Origin: Haemaphysalis longicornis
Lineage: Eukaryota > Arthropoda > Arachnida > Ixodida > Ixodidae
Assembly: GCA_013339765.2 (NCBI GenBank)
Contig: CM023448.1
Span: forward strand, 323,558,941-323,622,940
Reading direction: 5' to 3'
Length of the DNA stretch: 64,000 nt
Shown here: piece by piece, positions 11,337 through 26,300 of the stretch
Numbering within the stretch: position 1 is the first letter of the stretch
How the letters are laid out: every line of letters begins with the position of its first letter
Position numbers and translations under genes: made by a program
Notes under the pieces: model-generated
The model's input: the letters and a program-made list of their open reading frames with translations, nothing else
Told to the model about the DNA's origin: nothing
The model's database searches: none

Positions 11337-14300
11337 GTGAGACGGTAAACAAAAGTTCAAATAACTTCCCTCATTTCAAAGCCCAGAGTTTTTTCTGTAC
11401 GAGAGAGCACTCGAACTTGGCTGCTTCTGCTCTGGTGTGACTGAGAGCTCCAAGCTTGGAGGAAACTTTGTTGTTTTGTTGAATTTCCGCAACAAGTTCA
11501 AGGCACGCCAGATTTTAGGCCGCCTTAGTCGAAGGTGTGATGTGGGAACAGCCTTTGTTTATACCTCTATGACTGTGCGGGACGTCAGTTCGAAACTGGA
11601 GGCCATGCGAGTGTGGTTTGAGTCGAAACTGATACCACAGGTGGCTTACGAGTGCTGTTACGCCCTGTGTGCCCTTATCCTGCAGAGCAGCGATCTTGCA
11701 GCACAGCTAGTCCTCCTGTCGGAGGAAGGTTCACTGGAAAGCTTCGCCACGGCCGTGCTTGACCTGGCCCTCCAAGATGAAGCCACGCTCGAACGAGCCC
11801 TGTTTGCCGTCAGCACTGACCTCGAGGGTCGTAGCATTCTCAGTGTGCCACAAGCCATTGAAGCAGCCTTCCACAAATTGTCTCGAAATTTTGTTCCCCA
11901 TAAATTGCCTCCCGGATCGTGCCTTGTCCGACGTGTTTTCTTGCTTCCGTCTCGGCTGCTCCTCCTGCCCCCTTGTGTCCACACTGAAAATAGGGTGCTG
12001 CGAACTTTTAACCCAGACCTTGCACTTAGGTTAACAATTCGCGATGACAACCTTCAGCCACTCTCGCACTCGCTGGCATTCCACACGAACCAGGATGACG
12101 TAATGGACACTGTTGTGGGCAAGCGCCTTCGCGAAGGCATCTGGATTGGCAAGCGCCAGTTCAAGCTCTTGGCCGCATCGAGCAGCCAACTTCGGGATCA
12201 TGGCGCCTGGCTGTATGCTTTGGTAAGCTGGAACAGAGAGGGAAGCTTGAGCTGAGTGGGTAGTGGGTGGTACAAGTGCCCGGTGGCTTTTAACACACAA
12301 CAAATTGACATGTGTGTTTCCATAAGAACACTGAAGAATCGGTTCACCATGTTCGAAAATTTGTTCAAACAGTCCCCTTAATTCAGGTGGGCTTCTGCAC
12401 CCCCAGCAATCAGGGAGAGAAGGCACTAAAGCAACTGGCGTCTCCTCTTTGCAGTCAGAAGAGGCGCAGCCTATGGGCCAGCATCTTTGTCATTGCTCGT
12501 GTTTGTCTGGTTTTTGCCCGATCAAAAGCACATTGCAGGTCCCAGCTAGGAGCTAACCTTGCTAACGGTTTGATAAGACCCTTTTCTGAGTCACCAACTT
12601 ATCTTGTGATGCTGGTATGCTTCAGCTGAGGGTTTTGCGTCTTTTTTTTATGGCCTCTAAAATTCGGGGAAGTTTATGAAACTTAGAAGTAAATGGGTGT
12701 ATAGATATGCACACGAACCTTTCACTACAGCCAGATAAATTTTAAGCGGGTTTCATTATGGTGACGGGGTGCAAGCAGAACCTTACTGGCAGATGGTTGA
12801 ATGCTCTCCCCTGTGCATAATTTCAACACATGAGTACTACCTGCATTCATTAGCATTTAAAACCCCATATGTCCTTCTTTGTCATGGTCAGCATTATAAA
12901 GCTGCCCATTTTTAACAACTCCTTTTTTGGCTGTTTTGGATACACGTAGAGGGCAGGTGCATTGTTTAAGAAATAGGAAGGTAGTTTTTGCTGTGGAATT
13001 TTATCAAGAGTAACTTCTCACTCGACCGAATTCTTGTCAACTTATCCAAGCATGACTTCGTGTAGTGCCAACAAAACGACAAGGACAAAGGGGGGCGATG
13101 GGCACAAGCGCTAACTTCCAACTGAGTTTATTGAAGAAATGCGTGAATTTAAAAACACTTATCGAAAGAAACAAAGATAGGAAAGAACAGAAAAAACAGC
13201 TAATGACAAAATTTGCACACAAAAATTTGCAAATTTTGTCATGAGCTGTTTTTTCTGTTCTTTCCTATCTTTGTTTCCTTTGATAAGTGTTTTTAAATTC
13301 ATGCATTTCTTCAATAAACTCACTTGGAAGTTAGCGCTTGTGCCCGTCGCCCCCCTTTGACCTTGTCGTTTTGTTGGCACTACACGAAGTCATGGATTAC
13401 CGCTACCAACTAGCCCAAACCCAAACTCTAATAAGTTATCCAAGCAGTTTTATGCAAAACTGCTTTGAAACATTCTTAGTTTAAAATATAATCAGTTGAA
13501 AATATAACGTGCTGCAGCAGAAGCTGGCATTTCGTCCCCAGTTAATGTCAAAGAGTGCCAAGGTTTTTTGAGTGCCAGTTTTTCTACAACTAACGTGGCA
13601 GATCCCATTGATTTTTTGAGGATTTTATGTGTTGGAACACCAACATAGGGAATGCTGAGACAACGATATATTATGTTGTACTAACATTTTCTTCGACTCT
13701 GATGTATGCCGAGCCTGTGTTAGCATAACGAGGTTTAAGTAAAAACTACTACCCTGGTTGAAGATTTTGTGGAGTGTCATACATGAAAAGGGTGAAGAAA
13801 AAAGTATGATTATGGGCTTTCTTTCACTTCATTATTACGCTGTTCTTATGTATGACACTGCACTTTTGTGAAGCAACCAGCAAAGTAGGCATACACCTGT
13901 TAAACCTGTGTACAACCTGTGTATGCCCAGGGCTCAGTGAGCATTGGGGAAACAGTGCTGAAATGATGCTTCACTGCACAGAAGGGACAGGGCAAACTTT
14001 GGGTCTGTGTGCCCAGTATGTAAGCTGTAATGTTATCTATTCAAATTTCAAATTGGTTTTTACCTGGCACAAAAGTTCACATCTTTTGCTCTCCTGCTTT
14101 GTTCAATACATTTATGTTAACATCTGATTGCACTTCAAGCAGACAAAACAGCCTGCCAGAACAGATAGATAGCTTACATCCACTAGAAAGAAAAATGTAG
14201 GACAAAAATTGCACTTTGTTTTATTTTATCTCAGTTAACTAAATCTGTTGCAGAAAATATTTGTACAGAGAGAGCCAATTCTTAAATGAAATCCAGCTTG

Positions 14301-17300
14301 AGCTTTTTGAATGGTTTTTCAACACTGGGTTTTGAAGTATATGCTTTCTTCATCTGAAACTTCAGTCAAAGAGGTGGTTATTCCAGCAGTTTCCCTGTAT
14401 AGTAATATTCACTGCTATGCACCTTATTGTTAGGAAGTTTGCTTTGCCTGCCGGTTTCTACCTTCACCCGCCCACAACAGGCGACCCGTGGCTTGAGCCC
14501 CGAAGGCATTCGCAAGTGGATGGGGGACTTCAGTGAGATCAGCAACATTGCCAAGAGGATGGCGCGCATGGGCCTCTGCTTCTCCTCAACCGAGGCAACC
14601 GTGAAGGTGCCTCTCGGAGTCGCTGCGGTCACGGAGCCGGACATAGTCGGCGGCCGCCACCCCAAGTCGGGCAAGCCGTACGTCTTCTCAGACGGCATTG
14701 GCATGGTTTCAAGCTCCGTCTTACACAAGGTGTGGGCAACAAACTCAAACTAATCTACTTGTCCTTACGGTATCAAGCTTGTCACAAGTAAGCAATGTGT
14801 AAACCCTTGTAAAAAGAAAAAAGAAAAAAAATCTGCTCTGTATATCTTGGTGAAACTTCACAATTCACTAATAATGCTATTTTCAATGTGCCTTTCAAAT
14901 TTCGTTACTTTACGGGGAAAAAAAAAAAGTGTAAGAGCACGAGAGCTTGTGGCAAAAGTTATGGTCCCTCGTCATGCATGAGACCATGCAGACAACAGAT
15001 ATCCTCGTTTTATTCGAAAAAAAAAACTTTCCTTTGATAACTCCCTTAAAGGGGCCATGCAGACAAAACACAAGTTTAATTCATTCGAAAGATTGCCTCG
15101 TTAGAATCATACGGACACCACTTTTAACGTAAACTTCGCCCAAATAAGCTATATAATTAGGAAAAAAAAGGAATGGCCATGCGACTCACTAGCTCATTTC
15201 CCACAACAGGACCTCTGATGTCATATGCAGCTGCTCTGCGATTGGCTGAGGCCACCAAAACCAAACACAAATTAGACAGGGCTTACAAGCTTGCCGAATG
15301 AGCTATTTGTGCTTAAATTAAGGGCATATTCTTTTTATAACAGTGAGAATGGTGGGGTAAACAGTGGAAGTTACAAAAGTTCAGGTAAACATAGAAGTAC
15401 CGATGCCTACTGCTGTTGGTACTGTGCACACTATGCTTGTTTTAGCCTCACAGCACTGTGGCGCTTTGGGGTTCTCTTAGACGACACTGGCCGATTGGCG
15501 TAAGCGCTGACCATATTTGTCGAACGAACACCATGTTTCACGAAACGATTATTTTTCTACCTTAACAAAAACAAGCGAGGTACAAATACGGTCAAAAACA
15601 AAGCAAAGGCAGAAAACAGCCCTTCGCGGTATGGTGGCGCCATCGAGGTTGACTAACAGTAAACGAGGCTCCGCAATCGTCTGGAGAAGGGTTCTTGTGA
15701 GGTCATTGCAGACGTCGCGAAAACACACAATTTGGTGGGAGAATCAAAATTTTAACTTAAATTGATTAATTTCTCAGTGAATAAAGCGTCGTTTGCTTCC
15801 GGACAAGCGCTGGGGGCACTATAAAACACGAAATCTTTCGAATAAAACAAACTTGTGTTTTGTCTGCATGGCCCCTTCAACAATCCAGCCATGCAGGGCA
15901 TTGTTTTCACCAAAACGAGCTCACAACCATCACCAAACTTTTATTAAAATTCTTGCCACACAGTGACCAGGGACATCATTGGTCAGTACAAAAAACCATG
16001 CACCGCTCTGTCTAACGACGACGATGGTTGAACGCGAAGCATTCTCGTGATGGATTCTTTGGTTGGCCAATCTTACACTGCGAGTACGTGCTATTTTTGA
16101 GGTACGCAGAACTTTTCCAGAGTACCCACAGCCACTCTCGGGTGTGCACTCCGCAGGCCTAATGTTTGCGTTTGGGGGGTACGGCGCGAATTGGTACCTT
16201 CTGCTTGGCGTTCGCTTCGACCATGTTGAAATGGAGCAATCGGATAAACGCCGGCTTCATAACGTAAGGGACGCAGGTTCCGGCCATGGGCAGCATTTTT
16301 TTTTTTCTTCACTTCACCCACGATCATCGTCGGAGAAAGTTGGCTTTCCTGCAGGGCAAATTGGCGTACAACGGCATCAGTGGGGAAACTACAGCCTTGC
16401 TTTAAAACAAAGTCAGTGCATCAACTCCATGGTAGCATTGAAGTCACGCAATGGAATGTAGCTAAACGTACCAATACAATTGCACTATTGGTGGCCACCA
16501 ATCACACAAACTGATAGTTCATGAGATGACATAGGGGCATTGCAATGTAGTGCCTTGTGAGGCACCAATCGTTCATCTACTTTTCATGTTATATAGTATA
16601 ATTGTGTGAAATTTGTGTTAAAATTAGTATGGTTGTTCTTCTAATGGGGCAGTTTTTCCAGCAAACCAAACTTGTATGTTGACTTAATAGCTTTCGGATT
16701 GCGATGCTGTCTAGCCTTTATTGACACTTTGGGTTGTGCCACACAATGCATGGAACTTTGCATTACATATAGGTGTGTTCAATTTAACAGGCAAGTAACA
16801 GTTTTCATGCATGCTCTTGCACCAAAGGTGCTCTCAAAAACTGACATTTGAACACAAGCTCATAAAAAAGAAAATGTAATGCAGAGATATGCACTTTAGG
16901 GCATACCTCTATGTTACTTCTTTGCATATTGCAAACTGCAGACAACAGCAGCTGTACAAACTGCACTGACAGCTGGCTCGCGTTATTGACAATAAATTTG
17001 CCGAGGCTTTTAGTGGTCTTTACATAGGCACCTTGTTGACATTTTGTGGACTGCCGTGTACTCAGCATTCAACACTGAATGAGCCTCTGTGGCTGACCTT
17101 TTAAAGCACACCCTTTTCCTCCCGTCAGGTGTGTGATGTGCTGGAGATCAAGGACAAGCCGTCTGCCATCCAGGTGCGCTACGCCGGCTACAAGGGCGTA
17201 CTGTGCCTCAACCCAGAGCTGCTCGGTGACAAACTGGTGCTGCGCGAGAGTATGCGCAAGTTCCCGTGCCACACCTCTGACATGCTCGAGGTCATCAAGG

Positions 17301-20300
17301 TGTCTGCACCACGTAAGCTACCTGCTCGTTCATGAACCAGCTTGTTCCAGTGGAGCACTGTAGCTGGGACAGCTGATTCTTTTAGCAGAACTTGTTGCTG
17401 AGCCAAACTTCTGCAAAATTGAGCCAAGGCGTTTGTGGACCATCCGCCCTTCCCAAGTGTCTCGGAAGGTTCATTGTGTAAGTAGTGCACAGGACAATAA
17501 GGGAGAAAACATGGGATGAGCACTGTCTCGTGTTTTCTTCCTTCTGGTCCTATTTATTGCGCTCTACCAACGCCTCCTTTAAAAAGATGCCTAGCAGTTT
17601 GCCCGGTCACTCATTGGAGTCAGATGCCCACAATGGTTCGCCCTTCTGCCACACAGTGGCGCTGGCATCTGGCACTATTTTTGGCTGCTTTTCCAAGCGT
17701 GTAGCATGAACCATCACTGTAGGTCAGTTTCTCTTGGGCTAGGTGAACATGAAAATTTTGGTCTGTCCATCAACCACCCAAGCAGCCAGTAACATTATTG
17801 CTGCATCTGCAGGTGAGTGCACACCTAGTCTCCCATTTAGGGCATCCGGAGAGTCAGCTGGCTGCCAGGAAAGCAACTTGAGGGAGAGCTTATGCGGTGC
17901 CAGAGGTTCCCACCCCGAGAAAATCAGAGGCGATCTGTCACCTGCCCTGAAGTGACGTGTAGCTACGTGGGAAAAACAAACTGCAGGCTCTCGCTTGTCC
18001 GCAGCAGCTGAAGGGGAGAATGAATGGGAAAATTAAAGGCCGCTGTGCAATTCGTGGTGAATGCAACATGGGATAACCTGAAAATAGAGAGAGAGGGCAC
18101 GGGTAGCGCACGAAGGTTGGAGAGAGGATGGAGAAGGCAAGGAGTGAGTATGAAAGACGGGAGCAGGAGGAAGAATAGCACGTCGGTGCTATGTCTGGGA
18201 GTCACCACAGAAATTTTGTTATTTTCGCCAATTTATTTCAAGAACAGCACATCAGTGCCATTCTGGCAGAACTAGTAACAATACAAATTTTTTCATGATT
18301 CAAATAAAAAAGAGGCTTTAGCAATCACTTTGACCACACAGAAATGTGTGCATCACTTCGACCATACAGAAATTGCTTATAACTTGAGCACCTTCCGGGA
18401 CAATGGTTTTTGCTCCAGTAGCTTCGCCACGTTGTCTGTAACTCCAGCTATAGTTGGTGTAAAGGGGCTTCATGAATTCTTTTGCAATGAGCTGCAGAAG
18501 CATCTTTCAATGCTCTCTGTCCTTGTTGTTGCAAAGGAGAATGGGGAGGCCATGAGGGTTTCTACACTTTTTTCTGCACTTCTTTGCAGCAGCTTGACAA
18601 TTGACTTCCAGTTATGAAGCACAATGTCTGCAAACTTTCGCAGCCCAAGCTCTACCTTGACCTGCTCTTAACTGGAATAACAGATTTCACCCCGGTTCTG
18701 GTGAGCAATGAGTCCAAGAATGGGAGCATCGGTCTTTGGTCCCTGAAGAAGGGTAGTGCAACTCTCGCATGGAATGCGCTCATCTGCAGCTCGAGCTAAG
18801 TAGCCTCCAATCAGCGCTATGCTGGCCACTTCTGGATTGGAGGGGCCGGGCTTCGGTGTGGTGCAGTGCTTGGCTAGCTCTTTTTGCGCAATTTTCATGA
18901 ATGTAGCAGCCATCTTATAGTCTAGATGGCAACTTTGAGGGGCTGACACAAGTTTCTTGGAGGAGAAAGATGACGAGCTTTGTACACTGCTGTTCAAAGA
19001 AGCAGCAGCAGTTCCTGTCTTGAGCATCTTCTCCAGGCCGTGTACGACACTTTTGACATCAAGTGCATCATTGCAACCTGCGCTGCGACACACAAACCAA
19101 AACATAGATTTGATCAGGTCACTTGACATTTTGTGTGTCAGAACAAACCTGAACATTTTCTTGGTGAGCAAAAAACGGATGCACGCAACATTTGAATGTC
19201 TTGTGAATACTAAGGCTAGTTAAGTTTCCTTGCTGAAGAAATTCTTTGCCCGGCTCTCATGTTGAATTCCTTACGTATGTAAGGAACGCAAGTTCAAGCC
19301 ATTCCAGTATCCCATCAGTCTACTGGCGTGTGCTGGCGAGCGTCAACATTGTTCAGGTGGATGTGCTTTTGGAAGTGGCTGACATCCATGAGAGTACACC
19401 ACCTGTGAATCATTTTCATGAAACGAATTGTCGGCCCCACAGTGGCAAACTCCGCATCACGTGTGGCCTGCTTAGTCCTTGGGGTAGCTCAGTGCTGCTG
19501 TAACTGCAGTGCAGAATAGCTGTACAGCTAATCTTACGTGCGTCTTCTCAATGTGGGAGGGATACAGATGTTTGTAGGTGAGAAACCGTACCAGTTTTAC
19601 AATCGAGTGTTGTTGCATCTTGTACACTCTTCTAGTATTTTGATTATATACTATCCCTTTTGATCACCACCAAGGTCCTTAGCTAGGAACTGTGACGTGG
19701 TGTTTTTCATAGCATGGCTCTGGTCAAAGGCTAGGCTGGGGTGGTTCTGAAGAATCTGCACGGTGTGGGGCCTGTATACGTGCTTCAATCTCTCATAAAA
19801 TACTCATAGCAACAGCTTGATTTCATGGTTGTCGGTGACAAGATGGACTACATCAAAAATCGCATCTCCCGTTTTAAGAACCACATGACGAATACAGGCA
19901 ACAGGCTGCTCACCAGTGGATCCCTCCATGAAAAAAATGGGTCACAGGTATCCGGAACCTTTTGTGGAGGCCGCGAAGAAGAAAACACAAAAGATACTTT
20001 GCCAGGCTCCACTTTCCGATGTGGGAATCAGGTGCGACCACGACTGCCACACTCCCCTCCCCGAAACGTATGGAGAACGTCTCTTCTTTTTACACTTAGG
20101 AACACGATTGTTCGTGTGCCACAAGGGCTGACAAGGCTGAAGAATTAGAAACTGTCCGTAGGATACAAACCAATCTATATATTCTGTCTACTCACAAATT
20201 CAGATGGGTGGAAATGTTTGCTGGAAAAATTCGACGTAAACTGAAAACTGTGCGAAATGCAGAAAACATGCCTCTTCCATGAAACCTAGCCATGTCCAAG

Positions 20301-23300
20301 GGTATATGCTCAGGGGAGCACAACTCAAGCATTACATATTTCGCTTCTGTAAAGAAATGGGAGGCAGCTTTGACCAGCTTGTCCCCTCAAGATCAGTGTG
20401 AGCTGATGAGAGGGCAGAGGATGAGCTGTTGTATTTGGGGCTCTGGACTTCAGGCCCCCCTCTTCCCAAACTGCCACTATTTCTTAGTGAACAAAGGTTA
20501 TCCCCTTCCTATCTCTCTTTAAAGGAGTACTGACACGAAAATTTTATGTTACACTTTTATTGCTTTTATCGATGCTTAATGGTCAGGCGAACCCGAAACA
20601 GCACTTCAAATACTTCAGCGCGCGATAGTTAATTACATTGAACGGCCTGAAAATCGTTTGTTTCCAATTCCTGCGCTTTCATCCCGAAAGGCGCATATGA
20701 CAGAATCCCGGCATGACCTCACCGCTTTGTGCGGACGTCACTGGCGCCCTCTTGAGATGGTGTTGCGCCCGCTCGCCACTCGTGGGGCCGCCTGCGTGAA
20801 GTGATGTCACAAGTTTTTGACGAGCGCTGTCGCGTCACTTCTTTTGGCTTCACCGGATGATGTCACGCTGATGTCCATTTGCTGAGTGCCGCTCCGCACG
20901 CTGCTCCGTCGGCGCGATAAATGAGATCCAATTGAACTATGTTGTTCGTGTCGCAGGCCGCTCATATTTCAGCCAGGGTATTCTGTTGAGTGAAGGAAGC
21001 GAACTGTGCTACTATAATATTAACGCCGAAAATTGGTGTCAGTACTCCTTTAAGCAAAAACCAAAATGTTCAGACCGGCCACGACATTAGGCAGTAAGCA
21101 CTTTGAACTACTGATAGTGTTGTCTTTTCACTGAAAATGACCAACACCCAGCACACAACCTTTCATGCCCACCTCTTAAGCCTCGAAAGTGCAAATGACG
21201 TCTGCCTTTCCTGTGCCACGGCGATTTAAAACCTTTGAGGCTAGTCTTGCTTTCTTGGATGACCTTCAGTGCTTGGAAAGCAGGAACCTTGAATGCAACA
21301 ACTCCGCTCCAAAACTCTCCTTCGGCGTCAACGTACCACTCTCGTGTCGTACATCTTAAGACCTAACCGTAGACGTCACTGCAACATTTTGCATTACTTC
21401 GTGCCTTTTTTTCTTTTTTTTTTTCAGTTAAAGAACATTTTTTGTGGTTGGAATGGAGCTGAGTGAGGTACTGAAGGCCTGTTCTTTCAAATTAAACAAA
21501 GTTGTGTTTTGTCTTCATGGTTGAAGTTCTTCCTTGTGAGAGGCAACAGTTTTGGCCAGCCTCTTGTTCTTAAGTTTCAATGCACATTCTTTTTCACGCC
21601 ACCGCTTTCGGGCAATAAAAAAAATTGGTAATACAGGTTTCGCCGTTTGCGTACTGCAGTAACAAACGCTCTAGGGCCCAGAGTTTTTTAGTTGACTGGC
21701 TCAGGCAAGCAGACTCCAGCTGGGTCGTTGCAATCGCCCTTTTTTGCAAGTTGATCAGGAGAAATCCCCGGATCCGATGCATCAGTAATATCAGGTTCTT
21801 TCTCACATTGGCTTGACATGACAGCCTTCCTGTTGTCCAACATATACATTTTCTTAGCGGAACAGCGTTTGATGGGGCATTGAATGAGGGCTCTCATGTT
21901 TTTGTACGCTGGCATCACTTCACATAGCTGCGAAAAATACCTACATTGTTTAACGCCTGGCTTCAGCTGTCGGTTCTTGCAGTTTTGTTTGAAGTCAGAG
22001 GTTTGAAAGTGCAAACTTCACACAACGGAGCAGTTCGAACTGCCGTTGGGCACCCAGTCCTTCCTGGAAATGGATTTGGGGCATCGTCCATGTGCCTCAA
22101 TGTTGGCACGTATCTCGTGAAAGGAAACACTTGGCTCCTTTTTTTTTCTTTGGTTTTGCTAGCGAAGTGGCACGCAACAGTACGGAATGGCTTGACAACT
22201 TATTACGCTACGACCGTAAACTGAACACAATGTAAGTTTTAAACAAACTAAAACAAGGCAAACTTCTTATTAAGCGATAAACAACAACACGGCTGCTATG
22301 GCCGGGCGGTAGGCTGGCATGGTATAGTGCAAGTTGAGGCCTTTGCTTGCATTTTCACAGGAGAAGGTGGAGGCCTCACACAAGGCTACTGTTATAAGTG
22401 GCTAGAAGTTGTTTGTTTCCAAATTCTTGTAATTTTTCCTTGAAATAGCAGAAAAGGAATTTTTTCAGCACTAACATTTTACGGAAATTTTTTCCTGTAG
22501 TCTCAGAAATGCTCTAAAAGTGATGATGATGATGGTTTGTGTTTAATGGCGCAAGGCCGACTAAAAGTATCTCTAAAAGTATCTCTAAAAGTATCTCTAA
22601 AAGTATCTGGCGTTCGGAAATCTTTTATGATTCCTTTGTGGGAACACCTGGGAAATTAGTATTAAGTATTGCAGCTACAGCAAGCTGCATTATCACAGGG
22701 GATACGTAAGTTATTGTCGCTCTGCACTGCCATCCATATCTTACTAATAGCTTCCTGAAAGAGTGCACAAGATTATGGGAGAAGAGGAGAATGTGTGAGA
22801 ATGTGTTTTATGAGAAGGAGGTGTAGGAAAAACATCTATGATGCCAGCAGCCGTGTTAAATTAAAGAACAGGAACAACATCGCAAAATGGAGGAAAGGAG
22901 GTGAGACACAATATGCTGCACATTCCTGACTGGACTTCAGAGGAATCCCTTCTGAGTTTTTTGGCAAGGCAACCATGTGGCTGACAAAAAAAAAGAGGAA
23001 GCAAGTGGGGGTAGGTATTTAACAGGTCGACCAATAATTCTTCCTTTCTCCTGTAAAAACTTAGTACAGGTCTTGGGAACCGTTGTATTTGTTTTGAAAC
23101 TGCATTAGTTCATCGGCTATTAAACTCAATGCATGTGAAACTCAGTGGAAACACCTCATCAGATCAACCTAGCCCAAAAGTGTACCCCAGCTTTAACTTC
23201 AGCTTTTCACTCCAGGACTAACTTTTCATGAAAACTCAAGGTGAGGGGTTTGGGTGTTGCCGAGGGGTGCGTGTCATATAAAAGGCACGTTACCCGTGTG

Positions 23301-26300
23301 GTTACTGCAGAAATAAAAGAGTGCTACACATGTGATAACAGTGCAACAGCTGCCTGGTTGCACTGGTGCAACCTGCCTGGTGCAACACTGCCTGGTGCAA
23401 GCAGGCAGGTGGTGCAAGCTGCCTGGTGCAACACTGGTTTACCAGTGTTGAGTGGTAAATGCCTGACACAGTGGCCTTCTCCTCTCTGCTCTTTTAGGGA
23501 CGGTCTGCCTAAACCGGCCCCTAATCACCATCCTGGAGCAACTTGGTGTTCCTGGGCACGTGTTTGTGAATCTCCAGCAGAGCATGGTACTAGAGCTTGT
23601 TGGTGCCTTGGTGTGCGAGCGCGCGGCACTGCGAGTGCTGACCAGCTACGTGGAGGCGCCGTTCTTCTTTGCGGAGCTCCAGCGGCAGGGTCTCTACCTC
23701 ACGCAGCATCCCTTTGTCCGCCTCTTGCTCTGCACCATCTACAAGAATGCCATGGGTGAGCACAGGAGAAAAGCAGATCCGAAACAGTGATCAGGGCGTT
23801 GGGTAACTCAGGCTATCGTAGCTTTGCCACTGCTATTTTGCTATTGCATCTTTTCGCTATTGTTGTTCATTCTTTGTCTGAAGTGGTTGTTACTTTTTGT
23901 TTCTGCACGGATGCAAGTATGTAGAGTAGCCGACCGTTTTTTCGGACTCCAAAAATTTGGACTTGCTGGATATTCCGGACTTTCCTGAGGAGCCGCCAGT
24001 TGTCCCATAGGAGTAATGACTCACGGATTTTTCGCACTGCATTTTAATTCGGACTATTTTTCGTTCCCCCTCCAGGTCTGAACAATCGGTCGGCTTCTGT
24101 ATAGCTTCCTATTGTGTTGTTTCTTCTGTAGGTAGCAGTTCTCTCTCTAACCTTGCAAGCCAGTTGTTAGTGTTACCACGGCCACTTGATCTCCTCCTTC
24201 CAGTGCAGCCTGCCAAATGCTCCTCTCTGTCTGTGAGAGTGATAGTTCTCTTTCACTCCACTGCATTGCCTGTGGCACTCGCTATCAGTGATGCGGCGGC
24301 GGCTGCGGCAGAATGAAAGCAGGTTCGTTCTAAGTGTGAATGAACTGAGATGAATACCATCAAATTCCGAACAAGTGCCCCCACCCGGTGTAAAGGCCCA
24401 CCCCCTAAATCCACTGCTAATTTCAACGCTGTTCTGGGAAGATGTTCCCCTATCCCTTTTCTCCAGTGCCCACACCCAGGCAACACTGGCATGCCACGGC
24501 CAGTCTATAATCCATTCCAATCCAATCCAATCGTGGTTAGCAGCCCAATAGCCCAATCTTTATGCGCCATTTCTCATTTTTCTTTTGGCAGCAGCATGTG
24601 TTCGATTTTGTTGCCGAGGCACGGGCCGCTGTACCTGAGAATACTGTCGTGCGGTCCTTCAGGGGCTGTGGCATAAGCAGTGCACTGGATGTCTCGGAGA
24701 AAGGCGACCTGCATGGTGGACTGGCAGATGTTGGAGCCAGGGAACCAGGAGAACCAGGAATTCTGTGAACTTTTCTTTGGAACTGGCTCAGAGGGCTTTT
24801 GATGGTTTTGAAAGTGATGACTGACATTCTTTGGCAAAATGTTAGGTGCATGTGCATTCCACGTTTTTTTCCTGTGGGGAGATCGTTCTTGCCGCCATCT
24901 TGAATTTTGGTGTCATTCCGGGATAGCGCCCCACTTTGCCGGTGAACTCGACTTGCATGCAGGGGGGTGCTTGCTCGGAATTTTACAGTAATAACTCATT
25001 TTCCCGTACTGGATGTGGCACAACATGCAGCAGTGCAGTGTGTTATCATCGGACATGCCTTGAAGTGTTTGTCTGGTGGTTGTCTGTGACAATACAAATA
25101 GTAATGTGGAACCTCACCTCCTCGACAGCTTTCAGCACACTGAGTGTCATTTGGGTTACGGGGCTGGTCATGTATCAGGTTACTGGTAAAAAAAATACCC
25201 TACGGGATAACATAAGCTGTGGAAAGCCCCCACAGGTCAAAGTTAAAGAGCCTGTTGGCCATTCCAGTGGCACCACCGGTTCTAGGTTCACAGCCAATAT
25301 CAATAAGCTCAGAAATTCTGTCAACTTGACGATCCTAAATTACTTCTTGCTGCTTTGACATTTTGTCAATAATGAGGCTGCAGTATGGATCTTTTCCCTG
25401 ACTGCAAGCTTTGTCTCTGCTTTTGGAGCCGTTCCTTTATTAGTATTGTTACATCAGTCTTTCCTGTAGAAAATCTGACGAACTTTGTAGCATGCTTCGA
25501 CAAGGCGGCTTCAGCAGTTTTCTTTTCTGCACGTGATCGTAACCTTTACAAGATGTCGCCTTCCACAACACACATTCTTGCAGCAGGGGTCCTGCCAAGT
25601 TGACTGCGCCTTATAAAAGTTGCTAATCTCTTCCATGACAAATTTCACCCTCCTATTTTTTTCTTGCGCAGCTTCTGACAGGGTCTTTAGAGCTTGCACA
25701 GCTCACGATTGTCCTCATATTGCTGAACTTTTTCTCTAAATTAATCAGAGGTTTGCTAAAGTTTTTGCAAGTGCGTGTTTAGTCTCTGGACTTTCACTTC
25801 AAGACAGTGGGTGTTTCTTTTCATCTCTGCAGTATCTACGACCAGGTCAAATGTCATCTGGCTCCTACAGTTTTCAATCCACTTTCCAAGTGTTCCTGAC
25901 CATCTGCAGACTCGCCTGTAGCTATGTTTTCTTGCGTCTGGTATCCACTGGCTGCACATTTAGCGTCGAGGTCTGCTGACGAGGACATTTTACTTTTTCC
26001 CATCTGCTACTAACGCTGTTGCCCATGCAATTCTCACTTGCGTGCACGCATCATGGGGGGCACGAAGCAGAGTTCTGCGCTCCTTGGAATGAGACGGCAG
26101 CACGTAGGTTGGTTAGGACAGTAGCTGAGTTGGCACGGCTGTTGGAAGCACCAACTCGCGTTTCGTTCCTATCCTGTAATCATCGGCGGTGAAGTGAAGC
26201 GAACACACGACGGTCCTGGAGCTTGGGTGACACTGGCTGCCCTTGTCACTCCCTTGTCAGGAAATGTTCTGCGTCCAGGCATTCAAGAGGTTTTCTTTGG

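Noticed and set aside
11337..11440. Reading straight through exon 1 to the stop at 11438
   Set aside because: The following family sequence is in another frame and the GTGAGA/CCCAG pair joins them exactly.
17300..17301. GT after ATCAAG as donor of exon 4
   Set aside because: It would leave phase 0, but exon 5 needs one base. The GTAAGC at 17313 fits phase and family sequence.
22561..22608. CRISPR-like array
   Set aside because: Perfect head-to-tail 12-bp units without spacers; a eukaryotic tandem repeat.
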